Positions 37,201-51,900 are shown, numbered from the stretch's first letter. The stretch: DNA of 64,000 nucleotides from Opisthocomus hoazin (GCF_030867145.1 NC_134415.1:15292417-15356416), one strand, 5' to 3'. Made by a program: numbers and translations. The notes: a model not told the origin generated them from the sequence alone.

Positions 37201-38530
37201 TAATTATCTCTCTTCTAATGACCAGCCAGGCAAGATAACAGTTTTTATGCTATGTTTAGAAAACAATGTCTTACTACAAATTGACGGTTCATTCGCTTGT
37301 AAAAGAGCCTCTCTAACAGCCCTGGGGCAGCTGCCATTCTTTTGCATCCCGGCTCCTTTATTTGCTGCAGATTTCACACTTGGAAAACTTGGGTGAATGC
37401 TGCGCAGGCAGCGCAGCCCCCCCCGCCACAGCAGAAGCTTGGAGAGGCACAGAAGTGCCCAGAAAATCTGTAACCATTTAAATTGCATCTCTATTAGTAA
37501 ATTAAACTCTGACTGTCTGGCTCGCAACAGGGATCACCCTTGTGAGCCTTTACAGCCCCCGACCCAGAGGGGCTGCAGGCACTGCTGCAAGCGCTACGGA
37601 GGGGAGCAGTAAGACTGGCTTTTACTGGCTCCTGATAATGCTCTGTGCAAAGCAAGCTGCGACAAAAGGAGGGATGTGAAGGGACTTGCTGCAGACAAAA
37701 CAGGAACATGTATTACTGATGAGCTTTTCTTCCAGTGCTGTGGCCCACGGACAAGTCGGGGATCTGAAATCTTGTAGGCTCCTAAGGCACGTATGGGGTA
37801 GCTCTACTGGCCAGCTGCGATTGCAGACTGTGTGGATATGTCTGACCCTTGCAAACACTGGGGCTATCAGACGTGAGCAGTCCTGACAGCATGGCACTCA
37901 TGGGTTAGCTACCCGAGTATTTGCTCTGGGCTCCGCAAACATTTTGCACCCAACCCTGTTCTGGGGCAGCTGTATGTTCTGTGGTGTCTGAGGGCTGCTC
38001 CCACATCCTCTGCCAACAGAGGAGCAGAGCCCACTCCCTCTTTCTGCAGCCTGCTCGCCCTCACCTCTCTGGCCACCTTCTCTGAGGTGGCATCTCTTCT
38101 CTCCTCTGCAGCAGGACGTGGTTGGGTCACCTTGGGCTGCCTTTCCTATTCAGGCTCATTTTTCAGCAAATGAAATCTGGGGGAAAAAATAAAAGAGTGT
38201 TGATCAGAAAGAAACTTTCCCAATTACTTGGAACCGGCAATATTTCCTATGAAAAAGTATTTTAATTAAAAAAAATAACACCATCTGCAGCTATTGCTTT
38301 CCCTTTTGAAGCAGAGCACACAAATCTATAGCTCGTATCCCAAACTAGAAACACATTTGCATTCAGACGAGTATTTATAACCTCCTCTGCCTCATTCAAA
38401 TCATCTAGGTTTAAGCAGCTCTTAACCTGACAAGTCTTATTGTCATAACTGAAATGGCCTTCTAGTACTCATTAAGTCCATCCTACCTTCGTTTTACCTC
38501 TGGAGCTTCAGAGTGCGTTGAGAGGTCAGT

Positions 38531-38574
38531 GGCACATTAAGGACACAATCTGTGTCAGTTATCCTTAATGTGTC
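38531..38574. repeat. Nested inverted repeats
   Basis: CACATTAAGGA (38533-38543) is the exact reverse complement of TCCTTAATGTG (38562-38572). Overlapping the loop, GACACA (38542-38547) pairs with TGTGTC (38551-38556). The outer stem can be extended by one wobble and one G-C pair. Confidence 0.8.
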
Positions 38575-41500
38575 TCATTCTACAGGACATCCCATAGGCA
38601 TAGATATAAAAGATACTTTCAAGATCAACTTGTATTTGCAAACTCTTTTTCAGCTTGTCACCTTATAAAATAGCTTTGTAAACGTGACACATGTAACAGA
38701 GCAGCCAACGGTCTCTCAGCTGGCAGCTGGTTTCATAAGAAAAAGAGCACATAATTGTCAAGTGACAGTTTTACATGCACCAAAATCTCTGGGAAAATTC
38801 TGAATGATTTTATGTAGCTTCATGCAGTCCTTTAAAGTCCCCACCAGGATGAGTTGGGGATTTCCAGCACCTCCAGGCTTGTACATAAAACTGTGGAAAA
38901 TTGTACCTCTCCAAAATCACTTGTTTACAAAGAAGTTTGGATGTAGCCACCTCTGTGACTCTCGATCTCCCTGCCAGGTTCCTTTAGGGATTCAGAAGGC
39001 TCTGTTCTTTTTATTTGCCCCGAATGAGTAGTTTACTCTTGAGTCCATAGAACAAGGGTGAAACATAGAGGAAAGCTGGCAGCAGCTCTGTGTATCCTGG
39101 CCCTGGTCACCTTCAGTGAGTCAGAGTTACGAAAGGGTAACGACTCCGTGACTCCAGGGGCTATTTTCACAGCTGCCAGCCAGCTGAGGACGGTGGCAGC
39201 CCATCCTGCCTGCCTTGGTGGGAGCCCATCTTTCTCACCTCTCTTGCAATGCATCGGCAGCAAGAGGCATTTTATTCTCCTGCGCTTGGTGGAAGAAGTT
39301 TTGGGCATGAAGCGTATGAAGAAAGAGAGACTGTTTGGAAAAGAGGCTAAATGGGAAGGAAAGGAGTGTCCAAATGAGGGAGGGGAAAGATAAGAGAAGT
39401 TTAGAGTAGTTGCAACAGACCAACTTGGTACCAATGGGATTTCTTGCAAGGTCACATACAGATGTCACACAAGTCAGACAAGTCTTCTTTCACCCTGCTT
39501 TGGGGACAGTCTTTCTACCAAACTACATCTCAAAATATGCGGTGATTTGGAACATAAAGTCCCATGCTTCCATGGTCTACATCTTCTATTCTGAATGGTG
39601 AAATCCATGTGTAAAAAGAAATACGTAAGTTAGGCAATAATTAGATTTGAAGTAGAAGCTCAGATGGTAATCTCCTAAAGCCAAAGTTCAGAGCAAAATT
39701 CCTGAGCATGGAAGTGGATTATGCAATATTGAGGTCTGCAGGCTTAGTTTTGTTCTAGAAACAAAAGACCATAAATTACAAGCTCCTGCTCCCAGTCCAT
39801 GTGATAAGCACAATTTTCCATTTTGATGTTGGGCTCTCAGAAACAGAATCCTGTGATTTATATCTATGGTGGAACAACAGGTTTTAAAAGCTTCTAATAT
39901 GCAAAATCAGTAAATCAGTATCAGCCTGGTCCTGAGACACGCTTCACAACAATTTCCTGCTGCACCTATACTGTTGCAGTATCCAGGACCAGGCTCTGGA
40001 GGACACTTTCTCTGCCACCATTTTTTCTAGCTCTTCAGGTTCCCCCCAGGGCACTCGGATATCGAGGGATATAGTTTTGGAAATATAGCCATCCCTCTGG
40101 TACAAAGCCCACTTCTACCAGTTGCTAAGGGCTGCCAACACACACGCCATAAGGCTGCACAGCTTGGCCCACACTATGTCAGGTGTCTCACCAGCACCTC
40201 CACCAACAGCACGTCTTCAGAAACCCACCACTACCCATAACAGCCTCATTTATAATGCTGAGACCCATGCAAACCTATAGCTCACTTTCATCCCAAAAGC
40301 AACATGGAGACCTGAGATGTCTCCTGTAGTCATTAAAAAATAGAAGCAGTATTTACAGGTCCCCAGTTTTCAAATGGTTCCCCTCAACAGTCAGATCTGG
40401 TGAAAGACCTCATGTTGAATGTGTCTGTTGGGTTATAGGTAGGCTGCAGACCAGCACCAGGTGGGAGGGATACAACTGAAACAGCCCTTTGCAAAGCCAA
40501 AGCAGCAATGACCACTAGCTTGGGAGGTCAGCCTGCCACAGTAACAAGGTGTAAGGCTCCATCCTCACTGCAGCCTTGCACCATAAGACCTGAAGGAGCA
40601 GGATTCACCTCTGACCCAAGAGGAGGAGGCAGAACAGACTTCCAAACCCAAAGATCTCTCTGGAGAAGACAGCAGAGAAGCATCTATCTTATCTTAGAAG
40701 TATTGGTAGGCTCTGCCTAAAGACTAGGCTAGACTAAAGACTAGCCTTTGGTGTTCTCTGTGAGGAGTATGAGAAAACACATATCTACTGAGTGCCCTCA
40801 GGAGTCCCTCATGGCTCAGAACAGCAGGACATGAATGCCACCTCCAGCAGAAGATCCGGACGTGCCTTTTGCACCTAGCTACCATAACAGCTTGCGCATC
40901 TCCTCTAAGCATCCAGGTGACACCTCTATACCCCATGCCTAAGGAAGGGGGGACCCTGGGCTCCACCTGCAGGGCATGGGGTAGGGTGGCCACACACGAT
41001 GTCCTGGGACGTGGGATAGGACATCCTGGCCCTTGGCAGCTGACCCTGCAAGGAGGCAAAGGATTTAGAGGTCCCAGCAAAGCAGCACTAGAAGATGACT
41101 GAGGGCTTGTTTTCTGATTTGCCTTTTGCAGCAACCTCCTTTATAGCATGGGTTGGTCTTTTCTAAACTAAAGGTATCGGAGAGATACCTGAGAGAGCTG
41201 GAGGGAGAGGTTCCAAGGCAGGAACAATGCAGTTAGTCAGGAAAAAATAATCTTCTTTCAAAAGTACAAAACATATCAGGGGAAAATGTTAAACAGTGCA
41301 AGGAGCATGAGATTATCATTTTTACAGAGAACTATAACACAAAATTGAAACTATTTTCTTAAATTTGTTTCACTGGTTTCCAGCACAGAAGCAGCAAAGC
41401 TTTTCAAAATGCTTTCTACAGCTTCCCCAGTGCTTCCTCATTTCCTGAAGATATTTTGTGTAAGATGCTTCCATGATCAAATTGTCATTGCTAGACATTG

Positions 41501-43434
41501 ATGAATTTCACCACTTACTGCCTTCTTTCAAACCGGTGCCACATGCCAGGGTAGTTCCAGATATTTTTTTATATAACGTATATTTTCTCAATCCTTATCC
41601 AACTAGTCCATGGCTATGGCATGAGGCATCAGTAGTCATACTGACTGCAGGAGGTACTGAATTGATAAAGGTTTTCTGTGAGATGTTGTATAAATTTACT
41701 AGCATGCTTAAGGATCAGCTTCGCTTTTGACCTAGACATACAACTCACTTTTGTAGTAAAGGGATATATGGAGCTTTAATAAGCAGAGCATAAACATCCT
41801 AAAGTTTCTCTACATTTCTACTTCTAAGTTTCTACCACAGAAATAAAGGTGTCAAGTTTTGTTTGAACATGCTACAGAAATTCCAGAAACCATCCCCAGG
41901 GTAATGTGCAGTTTCTTCAGTGGCTTCAACACAGATTCTTCACTTTTAGACCATTCTGTGAAATATGTACCTTCGGGGGAATTCTGACACATTACAATAG
42001 TACGTAGTTTGCGTGCAGCACAATAGCGTGGTTAGTCAGCGCGCTTTTCATTGTGTGTCCAGCCTGAGAAACTGTATATTGCACTTTAAAAAGTCACTTT
42101 GACTTGTTAAAACCATTTGTTGGAAATAGAAAATGGTGCATTTTATAAAAAGTGAAAGAAACATGGCCACGAATCTCATGCCACAAAGGTAGCACAGCCC
42201 TCGGGCACGGCTGGATTTCAGGTACTGCCCTTTGCCCTCAGTTCCTTGGGAAAACGGCAGTGCCAGGGACTGATGGCACCTGGCTGGGGTCTGACTGATG
42301 TTAAGCTGAAGTAGTTAAATTAGAAAAGGGAAAGAAGTTCTCTGCAACAGTGAGCAAGCTCCAGCACACGGGGGGGGCGACAGATGCGTGAGCAGACAAG
42401 AGCCCTGGTGAGGAGGCTCATGGATGGAGAAAGGAGCTTGTCTGGACTTCACACAGGATTCACAGGTTTGAGCTAACAGCGATTCCCAATGAGCCATAAA
42501 AGCTGCGCATCAAAATGAAAAAAAATAATGCAGAATACATGAAGAGAAACCAGGAAAGTACATTGTAATGACCCCCACAGAAATCCTCATCTGGATAGTC
42601 CAAATTCTATTTTCTCTGTGAGTGGGTGACATACTCTAAATGTACTTCTTCCTTTGCTGGAAGGGGCAGGTCAGACCAGCATAATTGATGGTTATCTCGT
42701 TGAGACAGATGAAAAAGTATAATCATTGCAGTTTTATTTAGGCTCTGAGAAAGGTGTGGCAAGTTCAGTTACACTACAGTTTTAAATAAATTACCTTCTT
42801 CTGAAACAGCTCTGTGGAAAGCAGAGAAATCATTCGTCACTGTTAACTTCAACCTTATGTTTGTTTAATTTCAGGGAACTGAACACAAAATGAGTAGTGC
42901 AGGGCTGCTTGGGTGTTTTTATTTGGCTCTAAATTGCTGGGTATAGCATCTTCTCGTTATACCTACCTGAATGGAGCTATTTTGGACTAAATTATTCTTG
43001 CAAATCTGCATATAAACATTTCTTAGAGCAGCTCTGAAAAAATGGACTCCTGTGCCAAAACTGCAACTTGGGTAGAATTTAGACCTCTGTATCCACGCAT
43101 ACCTCATTTCAGTGACCTGAGAGTGACTTGAGAGGTACCCCGCGAGAGGGACTGGCTGCTGGCAGGCCCCCTAGCCCTCTGCCGAGCCTGGGACCTCATG
43201 GAGAACAGCAGGCACCACTTAAAACATGATGTGGCAGCCACAACAGTCATAGCTTTTGTTATAAGAAGCAAGTGGTGAGAACCCTTAATCAGGGATAACT
43301 GCATCAGGGCTGTCCGTGGCCTCAGAGAGCTTGAACTCATGTTTCCTTCTTCATCAAACACATCCCACACCATCAGACTCCAGGGCACAAAAGATTGGGG
43401 TACCCCGCATTCTACATGATGAAGCAGGGCTCCT

Positions 43435-43462
43435 GTGCAACCAGGAATGTGCAACCAGGAAT
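43435..43462. repeat. 14-bp perfect tandem duplication
   Basis: GTGCAACCAGGAAT occurs twice head to tail (43435-43448, 43449-43462). Confidence 0.85.
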
Positions 43463-46400
43463 GCACACTCTCAAAAAATTCTCTTCAATCACCTTGTAGA
43501 GGTCCTGGAAGAGGTGAGGCCTCTGCTCTCTCCAGGGTTGTCTTGAACTCTTGGGGCTTCTCCAAGCAGAGGGTGTAACCTCTGACCACCTCTAAGCTAA
43601 CAACGCTGTGCACAGGTAGCCGGGGCCGTAGCAGTGGTTTGGTTGTTCATTTTGTTCAACACATCGTTGCGTAAGGTGCGGTGTCCGATACTTCTTACAA
43701 TTCCTCCACTACAAGGGAAAGATCTGTAGCCACAAAAGCCAGTGTTTCCTTCTCTGCTCTTTCTGAGATGCTGGGTAATTAAGCAGCATGCCTCATGGTG
43801 CTCTGAAGCTCAACACCACCTCCAGGAAGCATTTTTAGGTTCCCGGTCCCAGTTCCACTTGCCCCCAGATAGGCAACAGTCTTTGAGACAGAGCTCTTCC
43901 TTTTGGTTTTTCCACCTGTCTGGCCAAGATGTGGGGTTTGTAACTGCAGTAGAGGCTCCTCTAATAGCTGAAGAAGACTGAAGAATGCACATGGTACAGG
44001 AAACCTTGAGTTTCTTCTTGACACTTCCCAAAACCAGTGTGGGCAACTAATTTCTTTTCTGCTCTTTGATATGGTAAAGTATATCATGTGCTATCTTTGC
44101 AGATGGTGCTAGTACAGACATCAGCTTTCTCTTGCTTCATTTATAGCAACCCCCTTGCAATTTTCTTCATATGTGAAACAAAACAGATGAGCGCTCAGTC
44201 ACATTTCTTATAGAGAACGTGATGAGGTCTGTGACATTTTTTAATTCCTGGATGAATGTATTCTATTTCAGACCACTCGAAAAGTAAAGTTTAGCATTCC
44301 ATGCAAACAAGCTCACTGTTGCAAAACAACACCCTGGATCTTATCTTTGGGTACCCAGTGACCTGGCCTGAGATTCCTACAGGGCAATGTAAGCCTCTGA
44401 AATGAAACAGTTATGAACTTGGCCTTGCTGACTCAGTGGCACTCATTAGCTGCCTTTTTAAAATAAACAACCACTTGGATTTTTTTTTATGCACAGACTT
44501 TCAGAGCAACACAGAGCACATAGTATACATCATTCCTTCTCTCTGACAAGAAAGGGAGTGAAACTAAATCGCTATGACAAGTCTTCTCCATACTCCCTGG
44601 TGTGCACCAAAATGAACAGCTGTGCTACTGCTGCGCAAGGTACAACACCGTGGGGACAGGATATGAGCAAGAAACAAAGACAGGGTTAAACAGTTTTTGA
44701 AAAAGAAACAAAAGAAAACAGAAAAGAAATCTCAAATGTTTTATTCTAGATGATGATGATCGGCTCTTGTTTATCCAAACCAGTTTACTCACGTGTACAT
44801 CAAGCCCACTTGATTGTCCCATAAAGGGCACATATTTAACTCCACCCACAGCGCTTAGAGATTGTGTTGTTAACTCTATGCTACTTGCTCAGACTTCAAA
44901 CAAAGTCCACTTCTGTTTTTTTTATGGTACCAGTGCTGCTGCAATATTGCAGCCCCTTGAGAAGGCGAACAATAACACACACTGTTGTGGTACAAAGAGA
45001 GTACACAAATTAATTTCTGCGGCACAGGAGATTAGAGGAAATAAACTGCTTACTCCTGCAGAGACAAAACACGTGGCACCAGCAAAGAATTTCAGTTTGC
45101 ATATGGAATGGACAGCAGTGCCTGACACCAAAAATCAAGGACTTAAAACCTACACTTCCATCAGAAAATGTTATAGTTTGCCTTAATGTGACAATTTATA
45201 TGGATTGAAAGCATCTGTTTGGTTGCAGCATGTAGCAGCTCTCAGTTCTTTATAAAAGTCAAGCTGCTAATAAAAGGTCAGTATAAAAATCTTACTTTGT
45301 ATGCAGAAAGAATAGTTTACTAACTCTGTCTCTTCACTAACATTCAACTTCTTCAAGTATTTGTGGTAAGGAAAATATAATCAACATCCTTTCAAATAGA
45401 ACTTTGATTTTAAAAGGTAAAATAGGATCTGCACTGTGAAACACTGAGGAAGGTGTTTCTTACTACATTTATACTTGACTTAGATGGGATTTAAGCACAA
45501 GTTAATGTAATGCATATACCTAACTGCTTTCCTGGCATCAGGGTAACCTCTGTCACGGCAGTCTGCAGGGTACAGATGGGAAAATGTACTCTGATAAACA
45601 AAGATCCGGCATGCAGTTAAGGAGATTTAATACTGAATGGTGACTAGTTACCAGTACAGAGTGCAACTGCAAATACTGCATTAAGAGAAATATGACGTGG
45701 AGAAATCTCAGCAAAACTCGTACTGCAGACTAACCCAAAGTAGAAACTTTGGGTTTTGTTGTAATGGGGTCTATTTATTTGGTAAAGGAACAACAGAACA
45801 ATAGCTTTGTACTTCATAGCAAAGTATCATTCTTGATCTACAGATAAATCATCCTCGAAATTCCTGGTGGATCTACACGGACTAAAAAGCCTGTCACTTG
45901 CAGGGATTGGAGCACTGCTTTCCCTTTCCTTACCAAACAAACAAAAAACCCCACTGTTTTATTCCGGGCTGCTGTTTCAAGTAGCGGATGCCAAGCTAGT
46001 GTACAGTATAGGAGATCTCCTATGGCTTAAAGCAGGTGACTCCCCAGGCCCCAGATACAATGACTGCACACAGACTTCCCACAACAGAAAGCCTGGAGCC
46101 TCTAAGCTGGACACTTCATGGTTGGCAATGTAAATCCTCCTGCATTTTCCCCCATGTGACAGTCCAAGGTTTGAAGACCTGGACCCCCCTTGAGAGTCCT
46201 GCCACCAGAGCTGTGTCACAGGATGTCTGTGCATTTTTCCTGGCATGTCAGTGCCTAATGTAGAATTTAATATAGTGGCAAAAATAAGTTTCTTTCTTTG
46301 CTATTATAATTTATTTCCATCAGGATACTGGTATAAACTGTACTAGCAAGAGTACAGAGTCCACAACAGGATGCTTTTGTGTGTAGCTATGACAACAAAT

Positions 46401-48888
46401 CTGCTAAGTAAATCTAACAGCCTTGTCTAAACGCTTCTGTTAACTCTTTTATTAATAAAATATCTGTTATTGCAGGCTAAGGGGTCTGCTGAACTCATTT
46501 TCCTCCGACAGGCTTTATGTATGAACTCCTTTTAGATTTCTCGGCATCTGTCTGCAGGAAATTCATAATATTTTAGGAAAGAATGCCCACTTTCTGTTGA
46601 CTGGAAAAGCAATGCCACCTGCAGAGTAGGTAGAGACTGTAATTGCAGCCAAGACTGAGGTAGTACCACCCAAGAGGACTGGGATGGCTCCTGGGGCAGC
46701 TGGCCCTGCCCTGGGGACAGCAGGACTTGGGGACGGCAGGGCCTTCGGAAAGCAATGAGAAGCCTTGTACTGGTGGTACAGGTAGTTCTACATTTTGTGA
46801 GACAGGAGAAGTTAAGTAGTGTTGGACTCCCTCCACAAAGCACACAGCAACCCACCCATGAAGCTAGCTTTTACAGGGATCTTTTACCATCTCAGACCTT
46901 TTCTACTCTAATTAAGCTGGAGATGAAAATACCTCAGTGCAGAGCCAAATACTGTCAGGACAAATTCTCACAGCTCTCTTTGACTTCAAATAAAGATGCC
47001 ACTGCTGAATTTATTTGCTGCAGATTTTGGGATTGCTCATATTAAGATGCCTTTTCCAAAGCCAAAGTCAGCGCCAGTATAGTCTTTTAAAGGTGCATGG
47101 TTCCTCAGATGACTTGCAACTCTTATTCTTCCTCTTCTCTTTCTCAGATTGACCTGAAGGGATAACTCCTTGCAGGTGGTAATTTTTTGGTATCTCTGAT
47201 GTGGTGATGGGTTGAGACATACAAGTGCAGAGAAAAGCATCTGAGCTAAGTTCCTCAAAATTCTCTTCTACATATCGTTACTATTGCCTTTCGCAGTGAA
47301 AATACGCTGCAGTAAATGCTTAAAATGGATTTTTGTTTGAGGAGATGGGCAAGGTTTTTTCACGGAAACTAACAGTGACAGCAGATGATTACCACACAAC
47401 TGCTCTGGCCGCTATGGCTCATATAGCCTGGGGTCACCCCAACCACGCTGTCCGCCGTTTTGCAGAAAGACACGGTCACCGTGTTGAGCCACCTTCCACA
47501 CCCCCAGGATTCAGTTCGGTGTCTGCTGAGCAACCTCTGTTGCTTTCAGCTTTAGCAGCCTAGCAGGAGGACTGGATTAGGGCGATCATTAAGAAGAGAC
47601 ATAGTGCTATTAGGAAGTGACACTGTTAACGTGTCCTGGTATTTGAAGCTCGCTGATCGTAGCACAGAAGCAAAAGTCAGAGGTGCGGCTGGTCCATGTA
47701 AAAAGGGTTATAAACTATATAGGCCTAGAACTGGGTGAATTCAGTTTAGCCTAGCATTCCATTTCAGTCATCCTCACTCAAGAAGCATGTAGCTTGTTTG
47801 AAAAAGAAGAGCAGTTAAAATAAAAAATGTGGAAACATTGTACAGGAAGACAGATTGCTGATTTTTTTCCTCTCTGTCCTGTATCTGCCTGGTCAGTCTA
47901 AATTTCTGGGGTGGCCGATCTTACTTTTCCTGATCATTTCCATCTTTAACATTCCATGTATTTTCTCCCTTGACAGCAAATGAGATTTTTATTTTAGTAC
48001 AAATCTTTCCGTTTGTAGGCATGTAATCAGTTTCTTTGAAGACCAAGTTTATTTTGATCCTTAACCTTTTCCTGCACAGCACACAAAAATTTTCTGCCTC
48101 TCAGACTTTTTACTCTGATAGTTGTCAAGCATCTTGCAGTATTTTAATGACTGAGATTAATTATGAGTACCCAACCCAGCATTCCCTCAACAATCCCCAA
48201 ATAACTGCAAAAGCAGCATGGGAGGTGACGCTCAGGAGAAGCTGAGAGGGGTTGTCTCTGGTAAGTTTGTGTTCTTGTAGCCTGGCCAAGAGCTTCAGGG
48301 GTGGTAGGAGTCAGGAATCACATATGCAGATCCAGAAAAAAACATTGTTCAGATGTTCTGACAGGGTCCTCTCAATCTCAGGTGCTCGCATGTGCACACA
48401 CACTCATCCTCAGAAAAGGAAAGAAACCAGTAGTTTGGCTCACAAACAATGGCACGATTGCAAGATACTTTATGCAACGTCCTTGAGGAGTGAATGGACT
48501 TATGTTCCCTGTATCTTTATGAGAATACATGGTGCAGTTCGATGTGCAGACAATATGATCCTATGACTATGCCTTAGAAGAGTAGTGCATGAACTTGAAC
48601 AGCTGTCAGAGTGTGTCCATAGCCATCATGCCCTTTCCTGCCACTGGCTTCAGAAAGAAGTATGTGGAATGAAGGCAAAAGGCAAATCTTGGGCAGAAGT
48701 AAAAAACTAGTCCATGGGAGTGCCACAGCCCACTGGGGACATCAACTCCTTTACAAAGTCTGAGAAGAGGATGCAGCATGTGAGGACTGTGAAAGGTTGA
48801 AGAGTGCACAGTCCCTCTTCTCCACTGTTCCAGTATCATCTGCAATACCTCCAAATGCAGCCTAATGTACTCTTCTTTTCCTTTTCAG

Positions 48889-48958
48889 TGGTCCTTAGTG
48901 ACACATCCAGATTTTGCTGTATTCACCATGAAGGCCACAGTCATTGCAACCTTCTTTG
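48889..48958 (+). CDS. VIT: VIT first coding exon: 5' UTR end plus signal-peptide start
   Basis: A strong acceptor (TCTTCTTTTCCTTTTCAG) precedes 48889, so this is not the transcription start exon. The chosen ATG is 48928-48930, giving [10 protein letters not shown] plus one base before the donor G|GTAAGT. The 39 bases between acceptor and ATG are open in the same frame; human vitrin starts seven codons upstream of this Met, but the equivalent codon here is CCA, so the MKAT methionine is the natural start unless an upstream exon supplies another in frame. Confidence 0.88.
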
Positions 48959-51900
48959 GTAAGTACAGCAGTTAGCAGTTTGAGGGTTTGTACTGTCCTG
49001 GTTGACCCTTGCTGCTGGCTTCTTCTCTTTCCATTGGACTCCACGGCTGATGAAGCTCTCAATGGCAGGTGGCCTTGTCATGGCTTTACAGAAACAGACT
49101 ACCCAAACTTCCTGACTTTGGCATAGAAATAATAGTAATTATTTGCAGACATCTCTAAGTACATGATCAGCTGCATGCAGTCCGTATCAGATGGCACAGC
49201 TTGGCCTGAATATATACTTGGTCTGTAACATAAAGATTCCCTCCAAAGAAAAAAAAGTTGTTTATTCCATTGGAGCATCCCTTCCCAGTTTTTCTCTGTG
49301 TTCTTGCTCTTTCCATGAACAAGAAGGTGTCAAAGGAAAAAGGTTATAAATGTGACTTAATTTCTTTCCCCGGGCAGTCAGAATGGATCTTGCTTTTCAG
49401 GAACAAATAGTAACTCCAGAATTTGCAATTCATTTCACATGAACACTCTGGTTGATCAAGCACGATTTCTTAGCGTACTTTGCTTACCTGTCTCCCTTTG
49501 ATGGAGATCCAGCCACTGCATAGCCTAACAGTGCTGTATGACTTTAATTGTGATATTCCCAGGCGATAATCCTTCTAGCTGGGATCCTCCAGTCTGTCAG
49601 GATAGCCATTCTTAGTTCAAATTCATAGCTACCTAAGTACTTCTTCTGTCTTTACTAAGAGACGAAATTACTTTCTCCATACTGAATTATGCCCTAACAC
49701 TGCATGTAGCTGGGACTTTGCACTTTATTTTCCACCATTTCTCTCCTTTTCTATGTAGCTACAGTTTTGCCTTTTACAGCTGCACAACTGCACCAGTGGC
49801 AAAAAGCACCAACGCTGCATCTATACGCTGTCACTTCAGACTCTGTAAGACTGATTTTCCTTTTGAGCAAGTTCTAGGTGTGATTAAGTCTGCAAACTCT
49901 CTGCAACCGGTCTAGGGGGAGAAGAGCATAAAAGAAAGAAACAAGACTGCTGTTGCGTATTCTAGTAATATTAACTTAACAAATGATGAGAGGATCAGCC
50001 AAAACATCATAGAGAGTTTCAATTCCCTCTGAAAGCTCAGAGAAGTGAAAGGTGAATAGGAAAGCCAAGATATTTGTAATGGAGTTATTAGTTACCTGTA
50101 ACATAGTCCTCACAAAACAAGCACAGAGAATGAAGAGTTTTTTGAATGTCAAGCACTTAGTAAGCAAACCTAACAAGGTAAGATACATGCATGTATTGTG
50201 ATGTATATTTTAACATAACAGTGTATGTCCATTTTACTATTCGACTTTTCAAATCATAATTCTGCTTACTGAAGAAAATAAATTCCCTTGCTGGGACAGG
50301 ATACTGGCACATGCCGCACTGGAAGCTCATATGGTCCGTAATGCTGCCCAGTGTCCTATACCTGCTACCACCAGTGAGTGAAATGCCACAACACACAATT
50401 ACAAGATAGCCCTGACGGGCTATTAAAAAGGGTCTTTCTCTCCCTGACTTCCCAGCTGCTTCATGCACAGAGCATGTTATTTCACTGACATCTATAGCAC
50501 TCCAATTACAAAAATTTGCCACCACTTTTGGAAATTCTGAGGCCTTTCGTGGTTTTCTGGACCACATGGACTCAATGGCATCTTCTGACAGTGAGTTCCA
50601 CAGATGAACGTGTGAGCTGAACTGACCTTTAATCCCCTTCAGAAAATTGCCCCACAGTAGATGCCATCTTGACTGCGAAGTTAACGAGCAAGTAGAAATC
50701 TAGCTGTGGCTGAAAATGTTCCTGTTTCATTTTTTCAATCTGCTGATTCAGTTTTGGGAAATCTCATGCACAGGATCTTGTGGTGACCGATGTTGATAGT
50801 CCCCCTTTTTCCTGATACTATGTTTTCTTTGGTTTAGGTGTGTTTCTTATGTGTACATACGCAGCTAAGGAAGCCACAAAGAAGACGAAAAAGGCTAAGC
50901 TATGTAAGTAGTCCCAGTAGTATTCTTGGCTGCTTTACAGCAGGAATGTCTGATCGGTAAAAAAAGTGCAAAGTGAGGTTATATTCTGGTAACTCTTCGC
51001 AATTGTCTGCAGAGTCAACGGGAGCATGTGTTAGCCAATAGATTCTTTTACTGAAATCAAATCCCTAAGTAAAGTGTGTGCTACTGAATGTGTGCAAAGG
51101 GAAAATTGTGTACATCACTACTAAAATGAGTCTTCGTAGGTCATTAGGTACCACTCAAGGATCTAAGCAAGCACTATGGCTTGCACAGAGAGAGAGAGAC
51201 ATAAACCTGTGACATGGACCTCCTCTAACACAAAGCATATATAGTTGATTAGCATGGGACAAGTGATACATCTCCTGTGCACCAAGGTGTGCAACTTTCA
51301 GCTACATTGCTGTAGGAGCATTCCTGTCCACAGATTATTTAGCTTGTTTAGTTTTCAAACAGGCCTGCTGCGGGGTTGTGAGCTCACACTTCAACTCCTT
51401 GTTAAAAGTAAATCGCACCCAGTGAATAGTATTAAAAATTAAGGGCAAGATAATGGGTTGTGGGTGCAGCCTGGTGTTATAGATGTCAGGGAGCTGCAAG
51501 AACACAGTGGGAGGCTTGGGAAGCACCCTGCTTTGTGTGTGCACAGCCCTTCCCCTACTCCGCCTTCCCACACCTTAACCACAGCCTGGGTGACTGCATT
51601 TCTTTCTCTATCCAGCAAAGTGTCATAACAGATATTTCCTTCAGAAAGGCAAACACTGAAGGTCAGAAATACCTGCAGGCTTCTGTAATCCATCCTTAGT
51701 TACAGCCATGTCCCTCAGTATAGGGGTTATTATGTGTTAAATTGCAGATGCAGAACACATAGACATGTCTCGTATCACAAAACCATTGATATGAAGGCAG
51801 AAGAGGAGGGCACCCCTGTCACTCCGTTACTCACTGTGTCATGACAAGATCACTCAGCTATGAAAACATTCCCTCTGACTTTACCAAGATTTTGTACTCA

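Larger units (their letters stand above)
34300..48888. other. Intergenic or first-intron DNA before VIT, no gene recognised
   Basis: Largely AT-rich, unique-looking DNA with a (GA)n run at 37018-37034, a double hairpin at 38531-38574, and a 14-bp tandem duplication at 43435-43462. No interspersed repeat of recognisable family was seen, notably poor in repeats for 14 kb. Confidence 0.4.

Noticed and set aside
38531..38574. microRNA gene
   Set aside because: The longest stem is about 11-13 bp, too short for a Dicer-type precursor.
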